From Azospirillum soli (GTDB taxonomy: Bacteria > Pseudomonadota > Alphaproteobacteria > Azospirillales > Azospirillaceae), in NCBI RefSeq assembly GCF_017876165.1, contig NZ_JAGINQ010000023.1, positions 1 to 64,000 of the forward strand: a DNA stretch of 64,000 nt. The letters are read 5' to 3'. Position 1 is the stretch's first letter. Every line of letters starts with the position of its first letter. Made by a program: the position numbers and the translations under genes. Shown in pieces: positions 33,920-43,061 of the stretch. The notes beneath the pieces are model-generated. The model did no database searches. It saw only the letters and a program-made list of their open reading frames with translations, and was not told the origin of the DNA.

Positions 33920-34114
33920 ATGTCCCTCGACGTCACCTCTTCGACCATGGGCGCCGCCATTGGCCTGCGTCAGGCGCAGGGCCAGTTCGATTTCGGCGTG
34001 AAGGCCCTGAGCCAGGCGGCCCAGCAGCAGGAGCAGACGGTCGCCACTCTGCTTCAGGCGGGCGGCGGCAACGTCACCGAAACGCGCGGCCAGAACATCA
34101 ATCTGGTCGTTTGA
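33920..34114 (+). CDS. YjfB-like putative motility protein
   Basis: 64 residues, helical. GLRQAQGQFDFGVKALSQAAQQQEQTVATLL resembles the YjfB family of small putative motility proteins (consensus with a QVQ..... ALK.A...Q pattern). No signal peptide. Placed directly after the FlaG-like gene and before a region without further flagellar genes. Function in the family is unknown. Confidence 0.65.
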   Translation: MSLDVTSSTMGAAIGLRQAQGQFDFGVKALSQAAQQQEQTVATLLQAGGGNVTETRGQNINLVV

Positions 34115-34218
34115 CCGTTATCCTGACCGTTTTCTCTGCCGTGACGTTGATGCGCCGCTCCCCGCGCCCTGTGGTTGCGCAGGGATTGGAGAGCGCTACG
34201 CGGCGTAGATAAGCACAC

Positions 34219-34248
34219 AAAAAAACCCCTCTCCGGAGAGAGGGGTTT
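34219..34248 (-). terminator. Intrinsic terminator of the ClpP-like gene
   Basis: On the minus strand an 11-bp perfect stem AAACCCCTCTC / GAGAGGGGTTT with a 4-nt loop is followed by a run of seven T, counting the stem end. It lies 22 bp after the clpP-like stop. The best textbook terminator in the window. Confidence 0.9.
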
Positions 34249-34269
34249 CAGCATGCCGCAGCGAATCGA

Positions 34270-34896
34270 TCACTTCAACTCGTCGAAGTTCTCGATGATG
34301 TGGCTGACGATGCCGTATTCGCGGGCCTCGTCCGCCAGCATCCAGTAGTTCCGGTCGGTGTCCTTGGCGACCTTCTCCACCGGCTGGCCGGTTTCGCGCG
34401 CGATGATCTTGTTCAGACGCTCGCGCATGCGGATGATTTCCTTCGCCTCAATGGCGATGTCCGTCGCACGGCCACCGGTGCCGCCCAGCGGCTGGTGGAT
34501 CAGGAAGCGCGTGTTCGGCAGGCAGAAACGGTCTTCCTTCTTCGCGGCCAGGAAGATGTGGCAGCCGGCGCTGGCGACCCAGCCGGTGCCCAGCATCTTC
34601 ACGCGCGGCTTCACGAAGCGAATCATGTCGTGGATGGTGTCGCCCGCCTCGACGTGACCGCCGGGGGAGTTCACCACCACCGTAATGTCGTCGTCGCTCT
34701 CGTGCGCCAGCGCGAGGAGCTGCGCGGAGACCGCCTGCGCCAGCTTCATGTCGATCTGGCCGAAGATCAGCACCGTGCGCGCCTTGAACAGATTCTGCGC
34801 GACGGCAGCGAAGGGCGGCTGGGCGCTTTCCTTCGACTTCTCGTCCGGCTCCTGCTCGGGTTCGTCGTCGAAGCGGGTGTATCCGTCGTGCGCCAT
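34270..34896 (-). CDS. ClpP-family serine protease subunit
   Basis: 208 residues from ATG 34896 (GGGAGA upstream). The upstream in-frame extension to 35043 has no coding character. The ClpP triad is present: Ser109 (WVASAGCH), His134 (RFLIHQPLGG) and Asp181 (DTDRNYW). SPGGHVEAGDTIHD is the conserved substrate groove. The N-terminal ~25 residues are acidic and unusual, so this is likely a paralogue of the housekeeping ClpP rather than the clpX-linked copy. There is no trigger factor or clpX gene nearby. It forms tetradecamers with a Clp ATPase in the family. Confidence 0.9.
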   Translation of the reverse strand: MAHDGYTRFDDEPEQEPDEKSKESAQPPFAAVAQNLFKARTVLIFGQIDMKLAQAVSAQLLALAHESDDDITVVVNSPGGHVEAGDTIHDMIRFVKPRVKMLGTGWVASAGCHIFLAAKKEDRFCLPNTRFLIHQPLGGTGGRATDIAIEAKEIIRMRERLNKIIARETGQPVEKVAKDTDRNYWMLADEAREYGIVSHIIENFDELK

Positions 34897-35163
34897 CGTT
34901 TTTGGTCTCCCTGGTGTCGGGCTTAGGCTATCGGATGTGAGCCGCACTGCGCCTCTCTCGGTTCTCCACATAGCCCGTATCGGGTTCATGTTCAACGCCC
35001 CGCGACGCCAAAACCCAGGCCGGAATGGACATAGGAAGGGCATAGGCAGGGTGGGGCGGGGTGGGAAGCGGGGCGGCGGTGTGCCTCAAGGGCTTGCGGA
35101 GGGCGCCAACCGCTCGGCACACTGATCGTCCGTGACAGTCTGGCGCAGGACGGAGGGCAGGGC

Positions 35164-36015
35164 ATGGTGGGCTGCGGCGTTTCGGTCATCATCCCGGCCC
35201 ACAAGGCCCACGATACCATCGCGCGGGCGGTCGCCAGCCTTGCCGCCCAGCGCTGGACCGATTGGGAGGCGGTGATCGTCAGCGACGACGGCACCGATTA
35301 CCGCCCCACGCTGGCTTCCACCGGCCTCGCCGAGTCGCGCCTGGTCTTCACCGACACCGGCCGCGTCGGGGCCGGGGCGCCCGCCGCGCGCAACGCCGGC
35401 CTGCGCGCCGCGACCAAGCCGTTGATCGCCCCGCTCGACGCCGACGACCGGTTCGACCCGGACCGGCTGGCCCTGCTGGCACCGCTCGCCGCCGACCACG
35501 GTGCGGCGGCCGACAATGTGGCGGTGGTGCGCGACCGCGACGGCTCTCCCCTGTCCACGCTGTTTCCGCCCGGTGACGGCACGGCGGAGTTGGATGCCGA
35601 AACCTTCCTCGCCACCTCCGTCCCGATGTTCTTCGTGGTGCGGCGAGATCGGGCGCCCCGCTGGGAGGAGGACGTCAATTTCTGCGACGACGTGGTCTTC
35701 AACGTGCAGGTCCTCGACCGGCTCGGCCGCCTGCCGCTGGTGCGTTGGCCGCTTTACGAATACCGGCAGCGCGAAGGCTCCATCACCTTCTCATCCGACA
35801 GCGGCGACCGGGCGGAGCGTTGCTACCGCCATGTCCTGGCGCGGCTCGCCGGTGATGGGCTGGGCATTGCGGACGAGTCATTGCGCCGCCGCTTCGCCGC
35901 CGCCATTGAGGCCAAGCGTGCCCTGAACGCCGCCTATGAGGCCGCCCACAAGGCCGGCCGCTGCGCCAACTTCCAGGAATTTATGGCGCTTCAGGAGAAC
36001 GCCTTGGCCGGGTAA
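35164..36015 (+). CDS. Family 2 glycosyltransferase (GT-A)
   Basis: 283 residues. The N-terminus GVSVIIPAHKAHDTIARAVASL is a classical GT2 start, followed by VIVSDDGTD and the metal-binding PLDADDRFDPDR. EEDVNFCDDVVF may supply the catalytic base region. No membrane segment. It transfers a sugar from a nucleotide donor; the acceptor is unknown. The 3-prime end overlaps the converging phosphoesterase by 25 bp. Confidence 0.85.
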   Translation: MVGCGVSVIIPAHKAHDTIARAVASLAAQRWTDWEAVIVSDDGTDYRPTLASTGLAESRLVFTDTGRVGAGAPAARNAGLRAATKPLIAPLDADDRFDPDRLALLAPLAADHGAAADNVAVVRDRDGSPLSTLFPPGDGTAELDAETFLATSVPMFFVVRRDRAPRWEEDVNFCDDVVFNVQVLDRLGRLPLVRWPLYEYRQREGSITFSSDSGDRAERCYRHVLARLAGDGLGIADESLRRRFAAAIEAKRALNAAYEAAHKAGRCANFQEFMALQENALAG

Positions 36016-36788
36016 TCGCCGACAGGGCTCAGGTGCGTGATCAGGCCCACGTCCGGCCGCACTAGATGCAGCGCGACGGCCGAAGGCTCCTCAGTCCAGC
36101 GGTAGGGCGGCTCGGGCGTCAGGTCGAGCGCGACCTGATAGGCGACCGACGGCGCCACATAGCCATAAGTTCCGTTCCAGCTGACCGCCGTCTGCCGGTG
36201 CGTGTGCCCGCACAGCACGGCCAGCACGTTCGGATGGGCGCGCACCAGCCTCCCCAGCTCCTCCGCCCCCTCGATGCAGCGCAGCGTGTCAAGGAAGGCC
36301 AGCCCCGTGTCGAAAGGCGGGTGGTGTAGCGCCACGATGGTCGGTCGCCCCGGCTGTTCGGCCAGCCGTTCCGCCGTCCAGGCGAGCCGCCGTTCGCACA
36401 ACGCCCCCACCGCCTTGCCCGCCACCACCGAGTCGAGCACCAGCACCCGGACCGGAAATTCTTCCACCGCGTATTGGATGAAGTCGCCGTCCACCGGCAT
36501 CCAATTCGCCGCCCCGAAGGTCCGCCGCAACCTGTCGCGGTCGTCGTGGTTGCCCGCCACGATCCGGTAGGGGATGGCGAGCGGCTCCAGGATCTCGGTC
36601 AGCGCCTCGTACTCGCCGGGTTTCGGCCCGTTGACGAGGTCGCCGGTGATCAGCACCAGATCGGGGCGCGGCTCCAGCGCGTTCAGATGCGCCACGGCGG
36701 CGGCGAGCCGGGCGTTGTTGTCGTAGGCGGTCGTGCGGCGCGCGTCGGGAGCCGTGACGTGCAGGTCGGAGATTTGGGCGATCAGCAT
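35991..36788 (-). CDS. Metallophosphoesterase, CpdA-like
   Basis: 265 residues. All calcineurin-type motifs are present: QISDLHV near the N-terminus, ITGDLVNG near 47, AGNHDDRD near 77 and LCGHTHRQ near 192. The arrangement is that of class III phosphodiesterases such as CpdA, which hydrolyse cyclic nucleotides. Cytoplasmic. Substrate could be cAMP or another phosphoester. Confidence 0.85.
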   Translation of the reverse strand: MLIAQISDLHVTAPDARRTTAYDNNARLAAAVAHLNALEPRPDLVLITGDLVNGPKPGEYEALTEILEPLAIPYRIVAGNHDDRDRLRRTFGAANWMPVDGDFIQYAVEEFPVRVLVLDSVVAGKAVGALCERRLAWTAERLAEQPGRPTIVALHHPPFDTGLAFLDTLRCIEGAEELGRLVRAHPNVLAVLCGHTHRQTAVSWNGTYGYVAPSVAYQVALDLTPEPPYRWTEEPSAVALHLVRPDVGLITHLSPVGDYPAKAFS

Positions 36789-36951
36789 CGGGCACCCGTC
36801 AGGAAAGCGGCGCGGACCCTTTCCACATCGCCGATTTCGCCCCGTCGGGCAAGCGCCCCATGACGCCTTAAAACATGACGCCGCAAAACTTCCTTTACAC
36901 TTCCGTGACTACAGTGACTCACCAAACGGAAGCCATGCACCGGGACAAGGC

Positions 36952-37287
36952 ATGTCCGGCTCCACCAGCATCCTCCTCAAGCGCCTGACGGCGAACGGCA
37001 AGTTCTGGCTGAAGCGCGCCCACATCGATCCGCGCCACCGAATGGCGGAGATGGGGGAGGGTGAGCCACTCTTCGACATCCGAATCGAGGATGGGTTGAT
37101 TCGCGCCGTGCTGCCGGCCGGAGGGGCTCCCTGCTGCGCGCCGGGCCTCGATCTCGACGGCGGTGCGGTGGCACCTCTTCACGGACAAGGCCGCATCGGG
37201 CCGGGCCAGCCGGCCGATCTGACCCTGACGACGCCTCAGGGTTGGCGCATGGATATGCAAGGCGGGCAGATGGTGGCGGCCCCCTGA
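36952..37287 (+). pseudogene. Apparent collapsed amidohydrolase (cytosine-deaminase-like ends without the barrel)
   Basis: 111 residues from ATG 36952. LKRAHID with LFDIRIEDGLIRAVLPAG and GLDLDGGAVAPL resembles the N-terminal small domain of amidohydrolases of the cytosine deaminase type. GRIGPGQPADLTL and the short tail resemble their C-terminal end. The roughly 300-residue metal-binding barrel with the HxH motif that should lie between them is absent. The simplest reading is an internal in-frame deletion that left a small composite ORF. It could instead be a short unrelated protein; homology is judged by eye. Confidence 0.5.
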
Positions 37288-37334
37288 TGCTTCTATGATG
37301 CGTCGATACGCGTAACCTTCTCGACATCGGAACT

Positions 37335-37358
37335 GAACTGAACGATATAGTTCAGTTC
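37335..37358 (+). promoter_or_regulatory. 24-bp operator overlapping the promoter of the first RND system
   Basis: Perfect inverted repeat GAACTGAAC-GATATA-GTTCAGTTC. The 5-prime arm is extended by an extra GAACT repeat at 37330. TATAGT at 37346-37351 inside it is a likely -10 box, with TCGACA at 37321-37326 as a poor -35 (19-bp spacing). Size and form fit a TetR/AcrR-family repressor. No regulator gene is adjacent. Confidence 0.65.
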
Positions 37359-37446
37359 GCCGGTCGCATTTTGTTGCGGCATGGCAGCAACGAAACATCC
37401 CGCGGGTCCGGGGCCGGGCCGTCGGGCCTGCGCGAGTCACGTTCCC

Positions 37447-38580
37447 ATGCGCCATACGCTTCGCATCGTCGCCATTTTGATCCTGGTCGCCCTCGGCGGT
37501 GGGGCCTACTGGTACTTCGTGAAGCAGGGCGGCACCATCAACACCCTTCTGGCCGGCAAGGTTCCATCGCCCGGCGGCGCGTCCGATGCCAAGCCCGGCG
37601 CCGGTGGCCCGCCCGGTGGCACACCGCCGATGCCGGTGGAAGCGGTGCCGGTCAAGGTCGGGTCGGTCGCCCGCACGGTGACCGCCGTGGGCTCGCTGCT
37701 GTCCAACGAATCGGTGGTGATCCGTCCCGAGGTCGCCGGCCGCATCTCCGAGATTGCCTTTCAGGAAGGCCAGCGCGTCACAAAGGGGACCGTGCTGATT
37801 CGCCTGGACGATTCCATCGCCCGCGCCACGCTGGCCCAGGCGCAGGCGAGCATCGCCTTCTCCCGCGCCGAACTGGCCCGCGCCGACGAACTGTTTCGCC
37901 AGAAGACCGGCCCGGCCCGCAACCGCGAACAGGCGGCGGCCAAGCTCCAGGCCGACGAGGCGGCGGTCCAGCTCGCCAAGGCGCAGCTGGAGAAGCTGAC
38001 CCTGACGGCACCCTTCGACGGCGTGCTGGGCCTGCGCAAGGTGTCGGTCGGCGACATGGTCACCGCCGGCAAGGACATCGTGAATCTGGAGGCGATCGAC
38101 ACCCTGAAGCTCGATTTCCGGGTGCCGGAGCTGTACCTCCCCACCGTGAAGGTCGGCCAGACGCTGAAGGTGTCGGTGGACGCCTTCGCCGGCCGCAGCT
38201 TCGACGGTCAGGTCTACGCCATCGACCCGCTGGTGGACGTGAACGGCCGCGCCGTGGTCATCCGCGCCCGCGTTGCGAATCCGGACGGTGCGTTGCGCCC
38301 CGGTCTGTTCGCGCGCGTCGCGCTGACGCTGGACGTGCAGCCGAACGCCGTCCTCGTGCCGGAACAGGCCATTGTCGCCTTCGGCAACAACCAGTTCGTC
38401 TTCAAGGTTGTGGACGGCAAGGTCGCGCAAGCCCCCGTCACGCTGGGCGAGCGCCGCAACGCCGAGGTGGAGATCACCAAGGGGCTGGCCCCCGGCGACG
38501 TGGTGGTGACCGCCGGCCAGCTGAAGATCCGCGACGGCGCGCCGGTGGTGGTCATCAACAACAAGCCGGCCGGGAGCTGA
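37447..38580 (+). CDS. RND efflux periplasmic adaptor (system 1)
   Basis: 377 residues from ATG 37447; the in-frame ATG 37381 would add 22 residues ahead of the membrane anchor. N-terminal membrane segment IVAILILVALGGGAYWYF, then a G/P-rich linker. The HlyD/AcrA core follows: NESVVIRPEVAGRISEIAF (barrel-sandwich), a helical hairpin about 120-190, TAPFDGVLGLRKVSVGDMV, and beta-barrel and membrane-proximal domains ending AGQLKIRDGAPVVV. Connects the permease to an outer membrane channel. Co-transcribed with the permease, 4 bp downstream. Controlled probably by the operator at 37335. Confidence 0.9.
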   Translation: MRHTLRIVAILILVALGGGAYWYFVKQGGTINTLLAGKVPSPGGASDAKPGAGGPPGGTPPMPVEAVPVKVGSVARTVTAVGSLLSNESVVIRPEVAGRISEIAFQEGQRVTKGTVLIRLDDSIARATLAQAQASIAFSRAELARADELFRQKTGPARNREQAAAKLQADEAAVQLAKAQLEKLTLTAPFDGVLGLRKVSVGDMVTAGKDIVNLEAIDTLKLDFRVPELYLPTVKVGQTLKVSVDAFAGRSFDGQVYAIDPLVDVNGRAVVIRARVANPDGALRPGLFARVALTLDVQPNAVLVPEQAIVAFGNNQFVFKVVDGKVAQAPVTLGERRNAEVEITKGLAPGDVVVTAGQLKIRDGAPVVVINNKPAGS

Positions 38581-38584
38581 ACCC

Positions 38585-41500
38585 ATGGTCCTCTCCGACA
38601 TCTCGATTCGCCGGCCGGTTCTGGCGACGGTGATGAGCCTCGCGCTCATGCTGATCGGCGTGGTCTCGTACCAGCGCCTGTCGGTGCGCGAATATCCAAA
38701 GATCGACGAGCCCGTCGTCACGGTCGAGACCACCTACAAGGGCGCGTCGGCCGAAATCATCGAAAGCCAGGTCACCCAGATCCTGGAAGACTCGCTTGCC
38801 GGCATCGAGGGCATCGACGTGATGTCCTCCATCAGCCGCGCGGAGAAGAGCCAGATCACGCTGCGCTTCCGCCTGGACCGCAACGTGGACGTGGCTGCCA
38901 GCGACGTGCGCGACCGCGTCGGCCGCGTGCGCGCCCAGCTGCCCAACGAGATCGACGAGCCGGTCATCGCGAAGGTCGAGGCCGACGCCCAGCCGATCAT
39001 CTATCTGGCCTTTTCCTCGGACCGGCATTCGTCGCTGGACGTGACGGACTTCGCCGACCGCTACGTGAAGGACCGCCTGCAAAACCTGCCCGGCGTGGCC
39101 CAGGTGCGCATCTTCGGTGAGCGGCGCTTCGCCATGCGCCTGTGGCTCGACCCGCAGCGCATGGCCGCCTACCGCGTCACCCCGCAGGACGTCGAGAACG
39201 CGCTGCGCAAGCAGAACGTCGAAATCCCCGCCGGCCGCGTGGAAAGCAAAGCGCGCGAGTTCACCGTTGTCTCCGAAACCGATCTCCGCACGCCGGAGGA
39301 GTTCGAGCGCATCATCCTGCGCGACGACGGCGGCTATCTCGTCCGCCTCAAGGACGTCGGCCGCGCCGAGCTGGGCGCCCGTGACGAGCGCGTCAGCGCC
39401 CGCTTCAACGGCCGCCCCGCCGTCGCCATCGGCGTGGTGAAGCAATCCACCGCCAACCCGCTCGACGTGTCGAAGGCGGTCACCGGCGCCTTCCCGGCCA
39501 TCCGCGCCGCCCTGCCGGAGGGCATGGCGGTGGACGTGGGCTACGACAGCTCCGTCTTCATCGCGAAGTCCATCGACGCGGTGTTCAGCACGATCTTTGA
39601 AGCCATCGTTCTGGTCGTGCTCGTCATCTTCTTCTTCCTGCGTTCCTTGCGCGCCACGCTGGTGCCGCTGGTCACCATTCCCGTGTCGCTGGTTGGCGCC
39701 TTCGCGCTGATGTACGCCTTCGGCTTCTCGATCAACACGCTGACTCTGCTGTCCATGGTGCTGGCCATCGGCCTCGTCGTGGACGACGCCATCGTGATGC
39801 TGGAGAACATCTACCGCCACATCGAGGAGGGCATGCCGCCCTTCCAGGCGGCCTTGCAGGGCTCGCGCGAGATCGGCTTCGCGGTCATCGCGATGACCAT
39901 CACGCTGGCCGCCGTGTACGCCCCCATCGGCTTCATGACCGGCCGAACCGGCCGCCTGTTCTCGGAATTCGCACTGACGCTGGCGGGCGCCGTGATCGTG
40001 TCGGGCTTCGTCGCGCTGACGCTATCGCCGATGATGTGCTCCAAGCTGCTGAAGCATCAGACGAAGCACAACGTCGTCTACAACCTCATCGAAGGCTTCC
40101 TGAACGGCATGACCAACGGCTACCGGTCGGTGCTGCGCCTGTCGCTGCGCGTCCGCCCGCTGGTCATCCTGGTCGGCATCGCCGTCGCCGGGCTCAGCTA
40201 CACGCTGTTCACGGGGCTGAAGTCCGAGCTGGCGCCGGTCGAGGATCGCGGCACCATCGTCGGCATCGCCATCGCGCCGGAAGGCTCGACCCTCGACTAC
40301 ACGGAAAGCTACGCCAAGCGCATGGAGGCGCTGTTCCGCGACATCCCCGTCCTGGAAAAGTTCTTCGTGGTCGTCGGCTTCCCGGTGGTCAACCAGGGCA
40401 TCAGCTTCGTGCGCCTCGTCGATTGGGACCAGCGCGACGTGAAGCAGCAGGCGATCACCGCCCAACTGTTCCCGAAGATGTTCGGCATCCCCGGCATCCT
40501 GGCCTTCGTCACCAACCCGCCGTCGCTGGGACAGAGCCCGGTGGACAAGCCGGTCAACTTCGTCATCCAAAGCTCGCTGCCCTACAACGAGCTTCAGAAG
40601 ATGGTGGACGCCCTGATGGCCGAGGCGCGCAAGTTCCCCGGCCTGACCAACGTCGACACCGACCTGAAGCTGAACAAGCCGGAATTGCGCATCACCATCG
40701 ACCGCGACAAGGCGGCCGATCTGGGCGTGGATGTGGAGACGGTGGGCCGCACGCTGGAAACCCTGCTTGGCGGCCGTCAGGTCACCCGCTTCAAGAAGGA
40801 AGGCAAGCAGTACGATGTGGTGGTGCAGGTCGCCGACGTGGACCGCCGCAACCCGGACGACATCGCCTCCATTTACGTGCGCGGCACGCCAACGGCTGCG
40901 GCGGCGACGGGCATCGGCACGTCCACCGGGGCCATGATCTCGCTCGCCAACCTCGTCCACATCGAGGAGCGCGTGGCGCCGAAGGAACTGAACCACTTCA
41001 ACAAGCTGCGTTCGGTCACCATCACCGCCACGCTGGCGCCGGGCACCTCGCTGGGCGAGGCGCTGGGCTACCTCCAGGCTGCGGCGGATCGCGTGTTGCC
41101 GCCGACCGCCCAGACCGACTACGCCGGCCAGAGCCGCGAATTCCGGGAGTCGGCGACGGGCCTCTACTTCGTCTTTGTGCTGGCGCTGGCCTTCATCTAT
41201 CTGGTGCTGGCCGCGCAGTTCGAGAGCTTTATCGACCCGTTCGTGATCCTGCTGACGGTGCCGCTGTCGATGACCGGCGCGCTGGCCGCCCTTCACCTCA
41301 CCGGCGCCACGATGAACGTGTACAGCCAGATCGGCCTCGTCACGCTCGTCGGCCTCATCACGAAGCACGGCATCCTGATCGTGGAGTTCGCCAACCAGCT
41401 CCAGCGCGAAGGGGTGGACATCCGCAAGGCGGTGGAGGACGCGACCGTTCTGCGCCTCCGCCCGATCCTGATGACGACGGGCGCCATGGTGCTGGGTGCG

Positions 41501-41707
41501 GTTCCGCTCGCCAACGCCCATGGTGCGGGCGCCGAAAGCCGTCAGGCCATCGGCGCGGTGATCGTCGGCGGCATGCTGCTGGGCACCTTCCTGACGCTGT
41601 TCGTGGTCCCCACCGTGTACAGCTACATCGCCAAGAAGAAGCCCTTCCCGAGCGAAGAGGGCATCGCCCACCCGCCCCACGGCGCCGCCCCGCACCCGGC
41701 AGAATGA
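38585..41707 (+). CDS. RND efflux permease, HAE1 family (system 1)
   Basis: 1040 residues, standard for AcrB/MexF-type pumps. The N-terminus MVLSDISIRRPVLATVMSLAL carries TM1. Two large periplasmic loops follow TM1 and TM7. TM4 near residue 400 has the proton-relay pair VVDDAIVMLENIYRHIE, and the C-terminal half has GLITKHGILIVEFANQL and MTTGAMVLGAVPL. Proton-driven export of hydrophobic or amphiphilic compounds. No outer membrane factor gene follows; a hairpin at 41717 closes the operon. Confidence 0.93.
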   Translation: MVLSDISIRRPVLATVMSLALMLIGVVSYQRLSVREYPKIDEPVVTVETTYKGASAEIIESQVTQILEDSLAGIEGIDVMSSISRAEKSQITLRFRLDRNVDVAASDVRDRVGRVRAQLPNEIDEPVIAKVEADAQPIIYLAFSSDRHSSLDVTDFADRYVKDRLQNLPGVAQVRIFGERRFAMRLWLDPQRMAAYRVTPQDVENALRKQNVEIPAGRVESKAREFTVVSETDLRTPEEFERIILRDDGGYLVRLKDVGRAELGARDERVSARFNGRPAVAIGVVKQSTANPLDVSKAVTGAFPAIRAALPEGMAVDVGYDSSVFIAKSIDAVFSTIFEAIVLVVLVIFFFLRSLRATLVPLVTIPVSLVGAFALMYAFGFSINTLTLLSMVLAIGLVVDDAIVMLENIYRHIEEGMPPFQAALQGSREIGFAVIAMTITLAAVYAPIGFMTGRTGRLFSEFALTLAGAVIVSGFVALTLSPMMCSKLLKHQTKHNVVYNLIEGFLNGMTNGYRSVLRLSLRVRPLVILVGIAVAGLSYTLFTGLKSELAPVEDRGTIVGIAIAPEGSTLDYTESYAKRMEALFRDIPVLEKFFVVVGFPVVNQGISFVRLVDWDQRDVKQQAITAQLFPKMFGIPGILAFVTNPPSLGQSPVDKPVNFVIQSSLPYNELQKMVDALMAEARKFPGLTNVDTDLKLNKPELRITIDRDKAADLGVDVETVGRTLETLLGGRQVTRFKKEGKQYDVVVQVADVDRRNPDDIASIYVRGTPTAAAATGIGTSTGAMISLANLVHIEERVAPKELNHFNKLRSVTITATLAPGTSLGEALGYLQAAADRVLPPTAQTDYAGQSREFRESATGLYFVFVLALAFIYLVLAAQFESFIDPFVILLTVPLSMTGALAALHLTGATMNVYSQIGLVTLVGLITKHGILIVEFANQLQREGVDIRKAVEDATVLRLRPILMTTGAMVLGAVPLANAHGAGAESRQAIGAVIVGGMLLGTFLTLFVVPTVYSYIAKKKPFPSEEGIAHPPHGAAPHPAE

Positions 41708-41716
41708 TATCCGCAG

Positions 41717-41742
41717 TCCCTCTCCCCTTCAGGGGAGAGGGA
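41717..41742. terminator. Bidirectional hairpin between converging operons
   Basis: Perfect 11-bp stem TCCCTCTCCCC / GGGGAGAGGGA with TTCA loop, 9 bp after the RND permease stop and 14 bp after the dctM stop. No U-run on either side. Probably a shared RNA 3-prime end or terminator. Confidence 0.6.
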
Positions 41743-41756
41743 CCTTGGGAGTGTTC

Positions 41757-43058
41757 TTACCCGATCATCTTCGACGGCAGCCACGTGACGATGCCGGGGA
41801 AGATCCATAGGATCGCCACCATCAGGATCATCACCGCGAAGAAGGGCAGGCTCGCCTTGCCGATGGTGAAGATGTTCCGGCCGGTCATGGACTGCAGGAC
41901 GAACAGGTTGAACCCCACCGGCGGCGTGATCTGCGCCATCTCCACCACGATGATGATGTAGATGCCGAACCACAGCAGGTCGATCCCGGCCTTCTGCACC
42001 ATCGGCAGGATGACGGAGGTCGTCAGCACCACCATGGAGATGCCGTCCAGAAAACAGCCCATGATGATGAAGAAGATGGTCAGCGCGATCAACAACGCCG
42101 CCGTGGACAGTTGCATGGCGGAAATCCACTCCGCCAGAAGGCGCGGAATGCCGGTGTAGCCCATGGCGACGGTCAGGAAGGCCGCCCCCGCCAGGATGAA
42201 ACCGATCATGCAGGAGGTGTGCGCGGCCCCCAGCACGCTGTCGCGGAAGGTGGCCCAGGTCAGCGTGCCGGTCGCCGCCGCCAAGACCAGCGAGCCCAGG
42301 ACGCCGACGCCTGCGGCCTCCGTCGGCGTGGCGATGCCCACATAGATCGACCCCAGAACCGCGACGATCAGCAGCATCACGGGGATCAGCGCGCCGGTTT
42401 CCCGGATCTTTTCCTTGAGGCTCTGCTTGGGTTCGGGGGGCGGCACCCGGTCGGGATTCAGCACCGACCAGCCCGCGACATAGGCCATGAACAGCGCGGT
42501 CAGCAGGATGCCCGGAATAACGCCCGCGATGAACAGCCGCGCGATGGACACGTCGGCCGCGACGCCGTAGACGATCATGATGATCGACGGCGGAATCAGC
42601 AGGCCCAGCGTGCCGGCCCCGGCCAACGATCCGACGATCATCATCGGGTCGTAGCCGCGCCGGGTCAGTTCCGGGATGGTCATGCGCCCGATGGTCGCCG
42701 CCGTCGCCGCCGAGGAGCCGGACACCGCCGCGAAGATCGAGCATCCGACGATGTTGACGTGCATCAGCCGGCCGGGCAGCCAGCCCATCCAGGGGGCCAG
42801 CCCCTTGAACATGTCCGACGATATGCGCGTCCGGAACAGGATCTCGCCCATCCAGATGAACAAGGGCAGGGCGGTCAGCGTCCAAGAGGTGCTGGCCCCC
42901 CACACATTGGTCGCCATCACGAGGCCGATGGGGCGCGTGGTGAACAGCGCCATGGCGACGAAGCCGACGCCGGCCAGCGCCAGCGCCACCCAGACGCCAG
43001 CCCCCAGCATGACGAACATCGCCAGGACCAGGACGATGGACGCGGTTGTCTGGTCCAT
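41757..43058 (-). CDS. dctM: TRAP transporter large permease (DctM)
   Basis: 433 residues with about twelve hydrophobic segments. Family features: WMGEILFRTRISSDMFKGL, GCSIFAAVSGSSAATAATIG, SIIMIVYGVAADVSIARLFIAG and the end QITPPVGFNLFVLQSMTG. It carries the sodium-coupled transport path of a TRAP system. The gene starts 3 bp after dctQ, in the operon dctP-dctQ-dctM on the minus strand. Confidence 0.93.
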   Translation of the reverse strand: MDQTTASIVLVLAMFVMLGAGVWVALALAGVGFVAMALFTTRPIGLVMATNVWGASTSWTLTALPLFIWMGEILFRTRISSDMFKGLAPWMGWLPGRLMHVNIVGCSIFAAVSGSSAATAATIGRMTIPELTRRGYDPMMIVGSLAGAGTLGLLIPPSIIMIVYGVAADVSIARLFIAGVIPGILLTALFMAYVAGWSVLNPDRVPPPEPKQSLKEKIRETGALIPVMLLIVAVLGSIYVGIATPTEAAGVGVLGSLVLAAATGTLTWATFRDSVLGAAHTSCMIGFILAGAAFLTVAMGYTGIPRLLAEWISAMQLSTAALLIALTIFFIIMGCFLDGISMVVLTTSVILPMVQKAGIDLLWFGIYIIIVVEMAQITPPVGFNLFVLQSMTGRNIFTIGKASLPFFAVMILMVAILWIFPGIVTWLPSKMIG

Positions 43059-43061
43059 GGC

